NCBI GenBank assembly: GCA_964036045.1
Contig: OZ038382.1
Location: 135,336,442 to 135,400,441 of the forward strand
DNA from: Eutreptiella sp. 'Long Island Sound 2002'
Lineage: Eukaryota > Euglenozoa > Euglenophyceae > Eutreptiales > Eutreptiaceae
DNA length: 64,000 nt
Direction of reading: 5' to 3'
Both the position numbers and the translations under genes were made by a program. Positions 33,598-45,527 of the stretch are shown in pieces. The notes under the pieces are model-generated. The model had not been told where the DNA came from. It saw only the letters and a program-made list of their open reading frames with translations, and ran no database searches. Each line of letters starts with the position of its first letter. The first letter of the stretch is position 1.

Positions 33598-34135
33598 GGA
33601 GGGGGGGGAAATTGGAATAGGCGAAATTTGGAATGGCTAAATTTGGCACAACAAAATTGTACAAATTTCACCATGGTATTTCAGAATTCGTGCCAAAATT
33701 TGCCCGCACCAAATTTTGCCATGCCGTTGACACAATTTTCCCCGTGAAATTTTTTGCACAATTTGGGGAATTTCCTACTCTTGTGCCTTGTTGGTGTTGT
33801 GTTGTGGTATGCTGTCCTGTGTCCCGTGTTTGATGGTGGCAATAATTTGCATGTTACCCTAGGACCTATGGCAAGCAGCAGACTGAGTTTCCTGGTATGC
33901 TATGAACCCTATTTTATACAATTTATGCTGGTTGTGCTGGTAGGTGAGCTTGTGAGGCATTGCATCATCAAATGAAAACTCTTTGGCTCAATTCCCAGTG
34001 TAACGATTTTCCCCTCGCCACAATCTAGAAATTTTGCACCAAATTTCGCCATGGTATTTACAAATTCGTGCCAAATCTTGCCCGCACCAAATTTTGCCAT
34101 TCCAAATTTCACCTAATCCAAAATTTCCCTCCTCC
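33598..34135. mobile_element. MITE-like element with AAATTT-rich inverted ends
   Basis: The left end GGGAAATTGGAATAGGCGAA then ATTTGGAATGGC is the approximate inverse of the right end GCCATTCCAAATTTCACCTA then ATCCAAAATTTCCC. An internal direct repeat, CACCATGGTATTTCAGAATT versus CGCCATGGTATTTACAAATT, followed by CGTGCCAAA and GCCCGCACCAAATTTTGCCA, appears at about 33670 and 34047. No protein is encoded. The size of about 540 bp fits a non-autonomous element. Target duplications were not resolved. Confidence 0.55.
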
Positions 34136-34138
34136 GGT

Positions 34139-34637
34139 AGGTGGATGTGTATGTATGTGATTCACTTGCTGGAGCAACAACCCAACAGTGAGGAGATGGT
34201 GTTTGTATTGTCAGCCGCCGAACATGTTGCAGCGCTTGCACACGGTGAACCCAAGATGAAGAAGGTGCATACTTCCAACCCGGAGTTCAAGGCGCCAAAA
34301 CCCCTACCTTTGCCAGTTGCCTTTGCAGTGGCTCCTGGAAGTGCATCCCGTATTGGGAGCAATAGTAGCAGCATTAGCAGCAGCAATAGCAGCGGCAACA
34401 TCAGTAGCAGTAGTAGCAGCAGTAGCAGCAGCATCAGTAGTAGCAACAACAGCAGCAACAACACCTCCGGCCCAAGTGGCTCAGAGTATCGCCCTTCGGA
34501 GAGTGCATCAGATGCGGGACCACGAGTGGTCACCCTTTGTACCAACCAATCCCAGGGGCAATGTTGAGGAATACCCCGGCACTAAAGCAGCGGAAGGTTG
34601 TGCAAAGGGCTCGTCCTACGCCAACCAACTATGATTC
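34139..34637 (+). CDS. Ser/Asn-rich exon of unknown protein
   Basis: An acceptor CTCCGGTAG precedes 34141. Phase 2 reads HLLEQQPNSEEMVFVLSAAE, then KKVHTSNPEFKAPKPLPLP and a 60-residue Ser/Asn run encoded by an AGCAGCAACAGC-type microsatellite (34355-34470). It continues with SEYRPSESASDAGPRVVTL, closing at TGA 34565-34567. Phase 1 carries on from about 34545 (MLRNTPALKQRKVVQRARPT) to a CAGG/GTGAGA donor at 34649. A GGGG run at the change of phase suggests an indel. The following 34650-36324 shows no convincing gene. It contains C runs, and CTCTTTGG and CCAAAGAG near 34970 can pair as a small hairpin. Confidence 0.42.
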
Positions 34638-36324
34638 CTCTGATTCAGGGTGAGATGTTTGTATGCATGATACTTGAATGTTGTATGTATTTGTTCTCAC
34701 CCTTTAGTGGCAGGCGCGGTAGGACTAGTTGGCCGCACACAATGGCGCGGGGAGGGAGGCCTGGCCCGCCATAGGCATAAGGGACTCCCGAGTTGCGTCG
34801 GCCAACAAGTAGAGGCTCGAAAGGCCGCCACGCGTAGGAGTAGGTGCGAAGCATGAAACGGTACAAAAACAACTGCCTCACGGGACTGGGCACCCCATGA
34901 GATGGTGATACGAAACGCCAAACCGTTGAAACGGCCTCATAGGCCGGGGCACCCTGTGGGGCACCCACCCTCTTTGGTGTTGGGCGTGCCAAAGAGGTCT
35001 CTCCATAGTCAACAGCCCCCCCTTGGCAGGGGGTGTGGACGGCTACAACCACCGTGACATTGGTGAGGAGGCAGAGTGGAGACTTCTGGTGTGGTATGCT
35101 AACCCCTTAGGCCACTACGTCCCTTCCTGCTCGAAGAAGGGGGTGGTCCCCCCCCCCCCCTTTCAAGGGGCCAAAATGTCTAAGGGGTGTCGGGGTCAAG
35201 GACTGCACCTGGGCGCCCCCCATGGACTCCCTTTACTCCCACCGGTCCTCGTGGGGACACTTGATGAATTGGGCAGGCACTGGTTTGGCTTTCAAGGCTT
35301 TCAAGGCGACGGGGAGATAGCCAGCAAAGGATTGGTTCCAGGGAAGAGATTTCTTGACTGACTTGCAATTGGTCTCATCATCTCAACAAGTGCCCCAAAA
35401 TGCCCCCAGCACTAACCTCACCCTACTTCCCCCCCCCCCCCTGGGGGGGGTTATGGGGTCTAGATTTTTTTTTCTTTCGAGGGTTTAGCGCAATTTAAGG
35501 TCTCATGTTGCCCAAGGAGGTTGTAGGTTGGGTGAAGGGGATGATAGGTGGGGGATGGGGTGTACAAAGTGGGTCTTGGTTGGAGCCGTAAGCAGCATGC
35601 GGAACATCATTGAGTCTTTGCTGGTGCACCGGTTCGGAGACATCACCGCCAGCCACTGCTGTATGACCGCACGTCTGATGCAAATATAAGGCTTGCTGCA
35701 CCTGCAAGGCCATTATCACGCACGCCCCAACACAACAGAAGCCGCAGTGCCAAACAAACACAAAGCAAGTCAACTCTGGGGCGGTCCTTGTGTGACGTGA
35801 AGGCCCCAGGAGTCAGCGCCCAATGGATGAATGTGAATGAGTGCTGGTAGTTAGCACCACCGCCGCTGTGGGTAGCCTGCAGAGTGGTTAGCTGCACTGG
35901 GAGCCACCTCTTTTGCCTTGGGGGCAGCGGAGGTCGCCAGGTTGGGCCACACAAATATCTGCCTGCACTTTCTCATACGAACACGCTTCCTGATGTCAGC
36001 CCTGAGCCTTCAGAGATGCAGTGCCATGAAGACGTCCCCCTGACCTGGAACCAGACCTGCAGACGTCAGCTGAGCACCAAAGGAGCCTGCTGTCGCGTAG
36101 CGCCCAGGGGGTGGGGCTGTGGTGGTGATGGGGGCTACAGATGATGGTGGTGCAGGCTATGCACCCATTTGCACTGAATGGCGCTACGTGGCCCCTGTTC
36201 TGCACGCAGCTGTCTCACACGACGACAACTGATTTTCGAAACCTCTGTCCACAAACCCAAGCCCTATTACCTTTGGTGAAAGGCTGTCATGTTTTCGCGA
36301 TTTCTCTGTGCCCTGTTTGGCAGG

Positions 36325-36541
36325 GCTTCGAGGATCAAATGTTTGGGAGGCGCCCCACAAAAGCTGCATACGGCCGGAACATCGCGGTCGCCAGTTGTGT
36401 AGTACAGCTCAAGCTCAAACCCTTGCCCCTGTCAGTATCAGCACAGTATCAGGATCAGGACCACTGAGTAGCCCTCGGTTTGTTGCCTCTTGCCACAACT
36501 CCACAAACTGGAAGCATGCTGTAACTTCACTTGGCCGTGAA
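36325..36541 (+). CDS. exon candidate, weak
   Basis: An acceptor CTGTTTGGCAG and a GAAAGG/GTCTGT donor bound a 217-base piece whose phase 2 is fully open (TLAPVSISTVSGSGPLSSPR). A second short piece, 36642-36695, follows CTTCCCCAG. Both lie upstream of and in the same orientation as the better supported gene at 36.87 kb and may be its earlier exons. Phase agreement was not established. Confidence 0.3.
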
Positions 36542-36870
36542 AGGGTCTGTTTTGCATCTTGTGCTACACTATGAGTGCATGGGTGGGGTTTTGGGGATGG
36601 CATTGTGTTTTCTGCTTCACTGAGTGCTGATCCTTCCCCAGGTCCGACAACCTGGTTTTCCAACAACGGGCACCTGCCAGACAGCGCTTGTGAGGGTTAT
36701 TGGTGGCCCAGGGAAGGAGGGGTAATGGTCTGCATATCGCGATTGAGGCAGTCATTTGAGGATGTTAAGATTGTCGCACAAAACACAAAGTAGTGCTGCG
36801 CAAAGGCGAATGGAATGCACATGGTGCCAACCTGTTAAGTTAGTAGATGTAAGCGGTCTTTGTTTGGCAG

Positions 36871-37764
36871 GTGCAGGAACCCAGTATTTGGGTGTGCACT
36901 GTTCTGCACTGCCTCCACCCACGCTGCCCCTGCCCATTGCCCCTTTTGCTTCCTTATGGCTAAGCCTAGATCCGCCGCTCTATGCTTGGTGGTCGACTAT
37001 GGGTAGCTTAACTCACATATCCAAAACCATTCCAGGAGTTTCCCCAATATGGAGCACACACTTGAGTGCATTTCGTGAGGCTGTCCACCATTGTGCGGCT
37101 GTGATATGGGCAAGAATATTGCGAATTGTAGCAAAAACCCCCAATTTCTCTCTGTCATATGCGCGCTATGTGCGCGTCGCACACACGCCCTCAGCCATGC
37201 AACGTCATAGGTCCGCATACCTCCTGAATTGGGAAGCAAACAACAATGGTGAGCCATCCTGAGTCCTCCCCTGTGTATGTCATTTTCACAGGCTTTCATA
37301 GGCCTTCTTCTACCCCTGGCACATGCGTTGATCGTGCCTACTTAGCTGCCATGGATCCTGACTCCTATGGCATCGGCGTGGGCAGTGTGGTGTTGGGCAG
37401 ATCACAAGCATCAGAGGGCGCCAATTTGTCCTTCTTTCGCCACCCAATGTCCCCAGGCAGTGTCTCAAGGGACTCAGGTTTGGAGACTTTTGGCACGGAC
37501 TCGACCCCGCTGCCTCCAAAAGAGGCCCGGCACCTTATCACTCTTCTGATTAACAGTGAAGACACTGATAAGGAAAGGTTTGGATGCATGTGCGTGTGTC
37601 TATACACATGCATGTCTACCCCTTGGGGATTGAGTGTCTGTGTGCGTGTCATTTGTCTATGCAACGCTGCGCTTTTCAGACCACAACCCACACGTCAGCG
37701 TGCCAAGAGCAACATAGGGTCTGGGCAGAGGGTGAATGTGCTTCTCTACGTGCGGATTCCTTGA
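36871..37764 (+). CDS. three-exon segment of an unrecognised gene, splice phases agree
   Basis: Exon one starts after TGTTTGGCAG and reads QYLGVHCSALPPPTLPLPIA, then WSTMGSLTHISKTIPGVSPI and AVHHCAAVIWARILRIVAKT. It ends at AACAATG/GTGAGC (37247). A 44-base intron ends in TCATTTTCACAG at 37291. Exon two continues GFHRPSSTPGTCVDRAYLAA, then GIGVGSVVLGRSQASEGANL and KEARHLITLLINSEDTDKE, to AAAG/GTTTGG at 37577. A 102-base intron ends CTTTTCAG at 37679, and exon three reads RPQPTRQRAKSNIGSGQRVN to TGA 37762-37764. Phases join at both junctions. Small introns of 44-102 bases are thus typical here. I recognise no domain. Confidence 0.6.
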
Positions 37765-38845
37765 GAAACCCAATGGGAGGCAGTATGGACGGTGAAAGAT
37801 ACAAATCATTGCAGAAGAAGGGTGTGCCAATCCAGACACCAGAGTCAGGTGATGGACTGCGGATGGCATGACATGCCAAGGCGTGTCATGCGAATTCAAG
37901 CATCCGCCTTAGCGTCAGGCCAACTGGCGCCCGCTGGGGCTGATACTCCGCGTGCAGCCAGACCCATGGTACACAGGTGATATGCGGGGCTGCAATGGCA
38001 TTCGGACTGCCCTGAGCACAGCGCAATTAGACATTGATTAAGACGATTGTTGACGTCAGTTTGTGGATGTGTGATAGTCACTGCATATGTTGCCGTAGAG
38101 GTTCTAAAGGGTGATGGCCATCATCAGCCTTACAGCCAGATGCAGCACTGGTGAATATCTGGGTGTAATTGACGAATGAAAAAGCGTGTGAGAATGAGAG
38201 ACAAAGGCATGAAAGGCATGAAACATAGGCATGAAACATGAGAGGGTTAGCCTGGGATTTGGGCAGTTCTGAATATCCATGATCATGCATCTTTCGCCTC
38301 ACAGGGAACGCCATCCCTGTAACCCCCCTGGGAGAGGACTGTCATGTGCATTACACAATCACGCCATGAGCCTGCCCCAGCATCCTCTTCGACGAAGCCC
38401 TCACAGATGATTCTAAGTGGCGTTGTGTGTTTCTGCTTCTCAATCATTGAGAGCATGTCCATAAGTTTGTCCAACTTTGTGGTGGTGGTGTCATTCTTTC
38501 CATCCCAGCTTTATGGGCCACAATGCAACAGGGGAGGTCAGAGTGAGGATGGATGACTGCTCAGGGTCTGATAACTCAATGAATGGACGAAATGTTGGTT
38601 GTGCTGGGGGGGGGGGACTCAATGTTGCACGGTTTGGGACCATGCAAACCCATACTATGTATGTATGGGCCCTATGTATGCATGTAGAGCATGCAGTTGA
38701 TGTAGCTGTTGATTTGGCCATTTGGAATGACCACTTGTTGGTCAGACGGTTTACCCTGAAAAATGTCGCTGTGTTGTGTAGGCTGCCTCCTGTGCTGGGT
38801 CAGATGCAGGAGACCCCTTATGTCCTGCTACCTTGTGCAGGTGTA

Positions 38846-38955
38846 TGCAGATACTGTGCAGATTGTTTGGTTTGGCGGAGGATTCCACCCCAGATAACAT
38901 CATTGCACACCTGCGGAAGCATCGCTTGCTTTTTAAGCCAGTGGAGGAGGTGTGT
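38846..38955 (+). CDS. short exon of unrecognised gene
   Basis: Between acceptor-like GTGCAG sequences at 38840-38865 and a GGAG/GTGTGT donor near 38948, phase 1 reads LCRLFGLAEDSTPDNIIAHL then RKHRLLFKPVEE. This has a natural amphipathic composition. A competing phase is Cys-rich (YCADCLVWRRI). It may belong to the gene upstream. The stretch 37765-38845 shows no firm exon. Confidence 0.4.
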
Positions 38956-39403
38956 CTGTGCAGGCACCAGGGCCATGATCAGCATAGGGCTGAGCAGCAA
39001 TTGGAATGGACACAACACAATGAACGTTCCTGATCTGAATGGCCAGGGTTGCCCTTCAGCAACAGTTTGCTTGTCCTTTTGTCGACCCTGGGCACACCAT
39101 GTACAGACACGCTGCCAACTGTTGTCAAATACCCTTGAGCCTCAAACGTCATTAGCGTGAAACCGCCACCCACAACCAGTTACCGAAGCAATGAACAATC
39201 AATTCAAAATTCAGAGGCAGCAATGCTTGTCATTTCGCCTGCGACAGAAAAGAGCAACAGACGATTCACGAAAATGCCCAATTGTGGTACTGTTCTTTGC
39301 CACTTTCCCTTCTTTATCATGTGTTTTCACATGGAACAACAGCGGTCGCTGCTGTAGCTGATAAGAGGCAAAATAATCCAACTTCCTCTTCGTCAAGCAT
39401 TAG

Positions 39404-39622
39404 GTGGCCTGCATGACATCTCGCTGGCCCTTTGTATGCATGCCTCGGTTGGGTAAGGGTGCCCCAAATGGGTCTCCAGTGGTGAAGGCACACACGGTGG
39501 AGTCAAAAATGTATCGGATTTTACCACATGCCTGTGCTATGGACTTGTGCAAGGCCTACCAAGCAACAGCAAACACAAGGATCACACTGCACATGACTGT
39601 CTGTGGCCAAGAGGATTCATGA
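39404..39622 (+). CDS. exon candidate of unrecognised gene
   Basis: The phase is open from an AG at 39401 and reads SRWPFVCMPRLGKGAPNGSP, then HTVESKMYRILPHACAMDLC and KAYQATANTRITLHMTVCGQ, to TGA 39620-39622. The composition looks coding, but a GGGTAAGG near 39452 could instead be a donor. No family is recognised. Confidence 0.35.
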   Translation: MACMTSRWPFVCMPRLGKGAPNGSPVVKAHTVESKMYRILPHACAMDLCKAYQATANTRITLHMTVCGQEDS

Positions 39623-39655
39623 ATGCTAACGTTCAGGCTCACCCCCCGCCCTTCC

Positions 39656-39976
39656 TGGGCAAGCACCGCCTTGTCTAAGCACCTGGACCCGGTCTGACCG
39701 TCGTTTTTCCGACCACAGTTTTTATGGTCAGAAACTTAACAGAACGTGATTGTGTGCCGATTGTAGAGGGAAACAGGGGCTGTGTCATTCTTGGGATGAG
39801 TCCTCCTGCTCATAACAACATTATGCTTGCTACTGCAACCCACTGCTGTTTGTTTTGATGTGATTTTCAGCCATGACTAATGTCGTTACTCCTGGCTTGG
39901 CTGGTACCGCGTGTTGCGCGCAAGCGCCGCCTTGTCCAAGCACTGGGACCCAGTCTGACCGTCGTTTTTCTGACTT
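39656..39976. repeat. direct repeat of ~58 bp, 259 bp apart
   Basis: GCAAGCACCGCCTTGTCTAA then GCAC, CTGGACCCGGTCTGACCGTC and GTTTTTCCGAC at 39659-39714 recurs with about 88 percent identity at 39919-39975. The intervening sequence is not repeated. Downstream, 40308-40442 has an exon-like open piece (NNRKRMKIACKLWPRQMRPP) between a TCATTTCAG acceptor and an AGAAGG/GTAAAG donor, with no known relatives. Confidence 0.7.
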
Positions 39977-40971
39977 TCCTGGTGCTTGCGCAAGGCAGGG
40001 GGGAGGGTATGAGAACCATAGCAACCACGACTACACTCCTGAGTTGGCACCATCTTGGCTCCAACAATCGGAGGGTGGGGCTGTGACAACCGCATCAACA
40101 CCAAAGCCTGTTCAAAGTTGTACATGAAACCGAGCTTGAAACACTGCGTGCCTCTTGTGCAGGAAAATTGGGGTAGATTGGGATTGCCCGGAAATATGCT
40201 GGATAATTGCGCAGGTACCATTTACCATCCCGTGCTGCAGTGACTTCTTCTTACCATCGCTCCTCCTAAACTCCTCCTAAACTCACTGGTGACTTTGTTC
40301 TCATCATTTCAGTCCTCTGTTTGAGTGGTTTTCACGCAGTTTGACTCTTTGTGCTCCTGGGGGCTGAACAACAGAAAAAGGATGAAAATTGCTTGTAAAC
40401 TGTGGCCCAGGCAAATGCGTCCTCCTTCATGGGAACAGAAGGGTAAAGCTCCAACAGCTTTGAGCACCCCCACACACACATTCAGGAATCGAACGCCGAC
40501 CTCCCAAATTGGACGAAGAATGTAAGGTGCCACTGATCTTCATTTCTCGCCCCTTCTGCCCTCTGCCCCTGCCCCTTCCTTTGCCTATGGGGGAGCACCC
40601 GGTGCACGCGTCGCGCGGCTATTGGGCGACATCCATGGGAAAGGTGTTGTGTTGTCGTTTGGTCCTCTCACACCGGACACCTCTGCGGATGTATTTGGGA
40701 CCGCGAAGGGCCAAAACGGGCCAAGGGCCTTTTGGAAGATGATGATGTAGGTAACAATTGTATTGTGCTGTTGATTGTGCTATGTTTGTGGGAAGGAGGG
40801 GGTGTTTAAACAGTTTTTGTGGCCAAAGTGTTTGCTCTTTAGGGCGTTTTTTTGGGAGCGGTAAAAATCAGGACGTCTGGGGGTGCTGCCCCTGTGCCTT
40901 ACCTCCCTCCCCTCTCTTCGCTCTCTTGTTCTTTGTCTTGCTCTTGATGTGGCTCCGTTTCATGTGTGCCT

Positions 40972-41372
40972 CACGCACCGCCTGCTGCTGTGCGTCTCTG
41001 CCCCCGTTTCGCACCCTCCCGGTCAATGCGTCATCCCCCCGCCTCACAGCGAGCGCCGAGGACCTCATATCCGCGGTGAGTGGCCCCCTGCAGGACGGTG
41101 GGGATGTGATGGTGGATGACTGGCTTGTCATTATGTTGGGCAACGCTCAGATGCCCCTTTTGCCTGAGGAGGTCATCGAGCCTCCTGTGTTGGACGCGCG
41201 GTCACAAGTCCTCACTCAGGACCTTGTGAAAGAAATCTTCTGCAGGTTTTCTGTCTGCGCCAGGGCAATCGTTGAGGTCCCTGCTCCTTTTTTGACAGAC
41301 ACTGCCCTTATCAACTGCCGTATAACTGTTGGCCGGAGGCCCCCTAGGGTGGGGGGGGAGTTGGCGTCCTAG
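40972..41372 (+). CDS. unrecognised protein, probable exon
   Basis: Phase 3 reads PVNASSPRLTASAEDLISAV, then DGGDVMVDDWLVIMLGNAQM and PEEVIEPPVLDARSQVLTQD, to TAG 41370-41372. A CTGCAG/GTTTTC donor at 41246 may end the exon earlier, and the tail from there is less coding-like. The upstream part of the same phase (40758-40960) is hydrophobic and may be intronic. No domain is recognised. Poly-C and poly-G tracts follow at 41383-41500. Confidence 0.45.
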
Positions 41373-41567
41373 GACTCGCGGAGCCCCCCCCCCCCAGCCA
41401 TGTATTAGAACAGCTGTACACCGTAGGAGGAGGGGGGGTACCTCCCCCTGACCCCCCTACCCCCCCCCCTTGACCCCCCCCCCTCCCTCCCGCCCTTCTA
41501 ATGTGTGATTGGACTCGCAAAATGTTGTTGACTGTCACCGCTATGTCTGTGCCACCCAGGACACACC

Positions 41568-41828
41568 ATGGATTGTTTCTTCCCTGTGAAGAAGGCAGTG
41601 GAAACTGTCACACTTCAGGACCTGGTTGCAGCCGTCATGTTCTTGCGATGTGTTGACATATTTAGTGGGAAGCGCCGACAGGAGGCCCACAATCAAGCGC
41701 AAAAGAGTGCTGCTTTTTTGGAGAAGCGGGTTTTGGCATCACAGCAGAGGTTATTGTGCAGAGCTGCCAAACGTGGTTCAGCAGACCATTGCCGTATTTT
41801 GCCTTACAAATTGCATACCATCCAGTGA
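41568..41828 (+). CDS. first exon of an unrecognised gene
   Basis: An ATG in a good eukaryotic context (CACCATGG) at 41568 opens MDCFFPVKKAVETVTLQDLV, then AAVMFLRCVDIFSGKRRQEA and KSAAFLEKRVLASQQ. A GCAGAG/GTTATT donor occurs at 41750; without splicing the phase ends at TGA 41826-41828. The sequence is compact and helical, but no family is recognised. It is 195 bases downstream of the previous open phase and may be the start of a separate gene. Confidence 0.45.
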   Translation: MDCFFPVKKAVETVTLQDLVAAVMFLRCVDIFSGKRRQEAHNQAQKSAAFLEKRVLASQQRLLCRAAKRGSADHCRILPYKLHTIQ

Positions 41829-42101
41829 TATGCGGGTGTGCTTTGCAATAAGTTTGTGCAGAATTGGACAGCCAAAGCACCAAAACCAATTTTCAAAAAA
41901 TGGTCCTGGTGGTCTACCACCTCAGTACCAAGTGGCTCAAAAGTGGCGTAACTTCTGACATTTGATAGTGTCATAGGCCCTCACCAGAGCAGACTCTTCT
42001 ACGAACATTATGGTCAAACAACCTATAGAGAACTTCTGGGAACTTTTTTTTCGATAACATGTCAAGGTATGAACCTTGGGTTGCATAGATCTGGCAAATT
42101 T

Positions 42102-42172
42102 GGGTCATGGGTGAGTGGTAGAACAGTGCACTGCTGGTGAAGGGGAACCGGTTCAAACCCCACTGGGGGCAT
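42102..42172 (+). other. degenerate tRNA-like segment (possible SINE head)
   Basis: GGGTGAGTGGTAGAACAG resembles a polymerase III A box and D arm, and GGTTCAAACCCC is a good B box about 35 bases downstream. The T stem pairs poorly and no anticodon arm is convincing, so a functional tRNA is unlikely. A SINE derived from a tRNA would show this pattern. A B-box-like GGTTCAAATCCCGAG also lies at 51180. Confidence 0.3.
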
Positions 42173-42485
42173 ATTTTTGCTGGTGCTGATGTCCCACATA
42201 TTTTCGTTTTTTTTTAGGGGTGCCATTGGCGCCTTCAGCAGAAAAAAAAAGTATTTTCCCCATTTTTTGGGTGGTCACCCTACGAGGATGGGTGTCCCAG
42301 CCAAACCCCACCCCCCTCCCTCCCCCCTTTAAACCCTCGCCCCTCCCCCCCCCCCCCTTCTAATACATGTCTGCCCCCCCCCCCCCCCCCTCTGTGAGCC
42401 CTCCAAACTTCAGCACCACCAACCACCATTGCCATGTTGAATCAAACGTGGTTGACTATTTTTGGTGAGTGTTCGGCGAAACTCC

Positions 42486-43240
42486 GCGCCTCGTGACACG
42501 AGGCGCAAATTGGCCTCGGCACGCGCCTTGTTGGCGCCAAATCTCCCCCACCCCGTGCGCCTCGTTAGCCCCCCCCCCCCCCCGTGCGCCTCGTTAGCGC
42601 CAAACCCCCCCAGTGCGCAACATTAGCGCCAACCCCCACCCCGTGCGCCTCGGCAGCACCAAAAACCCCCTCCCCGGTGCACCTTGGCAAACAAGACAAA
42701 TAGCTCGCTTCGCTCAACGCGGGGGCCAGCCCCCGCACCCCCCTTAAATAACAAGACTCCTGCGGTGGCCACAAACCGCCTTGCGTGTGCCCCGCATTGT
42801 GTATGCATTGCCTTGTGCGTGCACCACCTTGTGTATGCACCGCCTTGTGTGTGCACCGCCAACCCTTCCCACACTCGCCCGCCCCCCCCCCCCCCGCCCA
42901 GTGCGCCTCGTTAGCGCCAAACCCCCACTCCCCCGTGCGCTTTGTAAGCACCAACTCCCCCCCCCGTGTGCCTAGTTAGCGCCAAACCCCCAATCCCCTG
43001 TGCGCCTCCCTAGCGCCAAACCCCCCCTCCCCCCGCGCGCCCTGTGCAATGAGGCGGACACATTGTGCACCTCGGCTTGCTTCGCTCGACGCGGGGGCCA
43101 GCCCTCGCACCCCCCTTAAATAACAAGACTCCTGCAGTGGCCACATACTGCCTTGTGTTTGCCCCGCCTTGTGTATGCATTGCCTTGTGTGTGCCCCCCC
43201 CCCCCCCCCACACACACACCGCGCGCCTGCATCTAACCCG
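42486..43240. repeat. GC-rich tandem repeats with GTGCGCCTCGTTAGCGCCAA unit, partly duplicated
   Basis: A perfect hairpin, GCGCCTCGTG-A-CACGAGGCGC, starts the block (42486-42506). Units of about 30 bases built on GTGCGCCTCGTTAGCGCCAA then ACCCCC recur at 42530-42680 and 42895-43045. A longer stretch containing GGGGGCCAGCCCYCGCACCC and TTAAATAACAAGACTCCTGC appears at 42715-42770 and again at 43090-43140, so the whole was duplicated with a period near 370 bp. Confidence 0.8.
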
Positions 43241-45435
43241 ACCCCTGACCCTAATCAAGACTGAATATTGGCACCGAGCTGGTGGGGGAGGGAACATTAG
43301 ATATGAATGGTGAGGGACACCAATGAGTCACACATTGAAGGCCGTTGACAGAGTGGAATCGGCTTGCAAGTGATCCCCTCCACCACAAGGCCCACTTTCA
43401 AGGCTTTTGTGGACTTGTGAGGGGCCAAAATGCCCCAAAATGGGCTCAAAATGGGCTCATTTCACCTGTTTGTGCACCCCAAATGGTCTAGGATGAGGTT
43501 TGGAAAAATGTGTTTTTGACCCATTTTTGACCCTTTTTTGGTCCCAAAACAGTGCATCTTCAAGGCATTTTGGGATTTTCGGAGGACCAAAATGGGCCAC
43601 CACAAGCTTAAAACGGTCCAAAAACACTTGTTTTAGCATCACACATTGTCTAGGATCATTTTTGAAAAAAGTCATTTTTTGCCCCTGTTGGACCCTGTTG
43701 ACCCATTTGGGCACCCACCTGTTTGGGCTTGAGCTTGCAGCTTGCCGCAGTCTACTGGGCCTGGGTACGGGGGCCTAGGCGTCCATTTGGGCAATTCTGA
43801 GGGGTGGAAACCACAAAAAGTGGGGGTTTGCGGGTGGACTAGGTGCCCTCGGAATCACGTTTTGAGCCATGTACCCAAAGATATGGCCTGTTCTTGGTTT
43901 TTGGCTATCGCCAGCCAATCTGCACAAAATTTGGGGCTTCTGGGGGCCTTTTTGGGTCGTTTCCGGGACATATGGTGGGGTTAGAGGGCCGCAAAGGGCT
44001 CGTTGACACAGGAAGGTCAAGCCGCAGGTGGACTGTACCCACACTTTCCCTTTGTTTGGCCGTTTTGAATGGGTTCTAGGGCTGTTTTGGCCCAAAAATG
44101 GCTGTTTTTGGCCCTGGATTGCAGTTTTTGAAACCAAGGTGCGCCACTTGCGACAGTTGTTTCTAGCCGCCACCGTTGAGTTTCTGGCTCATACTTTGTG
44201 TGGGTGTCCCTCACACCCATAGGCATCATCCACCAAAATTTTAGCTGAATCCGAAGCACCACGACGGAGTTCTGATTTTTCCCCATTTCACGCGTGCTGC
44301 TGCTTGCTGCTTGCTTGCTTGCTGCTGCTAAACCTGGTAGGTCCACCCTAGACACTAAAAAGGGTTATACAACCAAGACTGGTTCCACCAGCTCGGTGAC
44401 CTTAATCAAGACGGAATATTGGGACCGAGCTGGTGGGGGAGGGAACATCAGCTATGAGTGGTAAGGGACATCAAGAATGATTCACACATTGATGGCTCTT
44501 GACAAAGTGAAATCAGCTTGCATGTGAACCCCATCACCACGAGGCCCACTTTCAAGGCTTTTTGGACTTATGAGGGGCCAACATGCTCCAAAATGGGCTC
44601 AAAATGGGCTCATTTCACCCGTTTGTGCAACCCAAATGGTTTGGGATGAGGTTTGGAAAAATGCGTTTTTGACCCATTTTTGACCCATTTTTGGTCCCAA
44701 AACAGCCCATTTTCAGGGCATTTTGGGATTTTCGGAGGACCAAAATGCGCCACCACAAGCTCAAAACGGTCCAAAAACACTTGTTTTAGCGTCGGACATG
44801 GTCTAGGATCATTTTTGAGAAAAGTCATCTTTTTGCCCCTACTGGACCTTGTTGACCCATTTGGGCACCCACCTGTTTGGGCTTCAGCTTGCAGCTTGCC
44901 GCAGCCTAGTGGGCCTAGGTATTGGGGTCTAGGCGTCCGTTTGGGCAATTCTGAGGGGTGGAAACCACAAAAAGTGGGGGGTTGCGGGTGGAGTAGGTGC
45001 GCTCGGAATCGCATTTTGAGCCATGTAGCCAAAGATATGGCCTATTCTTGGTTTGTGGCTGTCGGCATTTGGAGCTTATGGGGGCCTTTTTCGGCCGTTT
45101 CTGGGACATATCATGGAGTTAGAGGGCCGCAAAGAGCTCGTTGACACGGGGAAGTCAAGCTGCATGTGGAGTGTACCCACCGTTTCCCTTCGTTTGGCCG
45201 TTTTGAATGTGTTCCAGGGCTTTTTTGGCCCAAAAATGGCTGTTTTTGGCCGTAAAATGCAGTTTTTGAAACTGAGGTCCGCCACTTGCGAATCCCGTTC
45301 CCGGCCGCCACTGTCAAGTTTCTTGCTCAAACTTTGTGTGATTGTACTTCACACCCATAGGTATCATCCACCAAAATTTCACCCGAATCCGAAGCACCAC
45401 GACGGAGTTGTGATTTTTAGCCATTTCGCGTGTGC

Positions 45436-45474
<39 letters not shown>

Positions 45475-45497
45475 GCTGCTAAACGTGTTAGGTCCAC

Positions 45498-45527
45498 CCT
45501 AGACCCTAGACCCTAGACCCTAGACCA
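45498..45527. repeat. (CCCTAGA)n telomere-like tract
   Basis: Four consecutive CCCTAGA heptamers follow the second 1.15-kb unit. The complement, TCTAGGG, differs by one base from the plant/algal TTTAGGG telomere repeat. Short CCCTAACCCTAACC (46795-46808) and GGTTAGGGTTAGG (48802-48814) stretches mark two other unit boundaries. Confidence 0.85.

Noticed and set aside
34355-34470. Poly-Leu minus-strand ORF as a membrane protein
   Set aside because: It is the complement of the AGC/AAC microsatellite that encodes Ser/Asn on plus.
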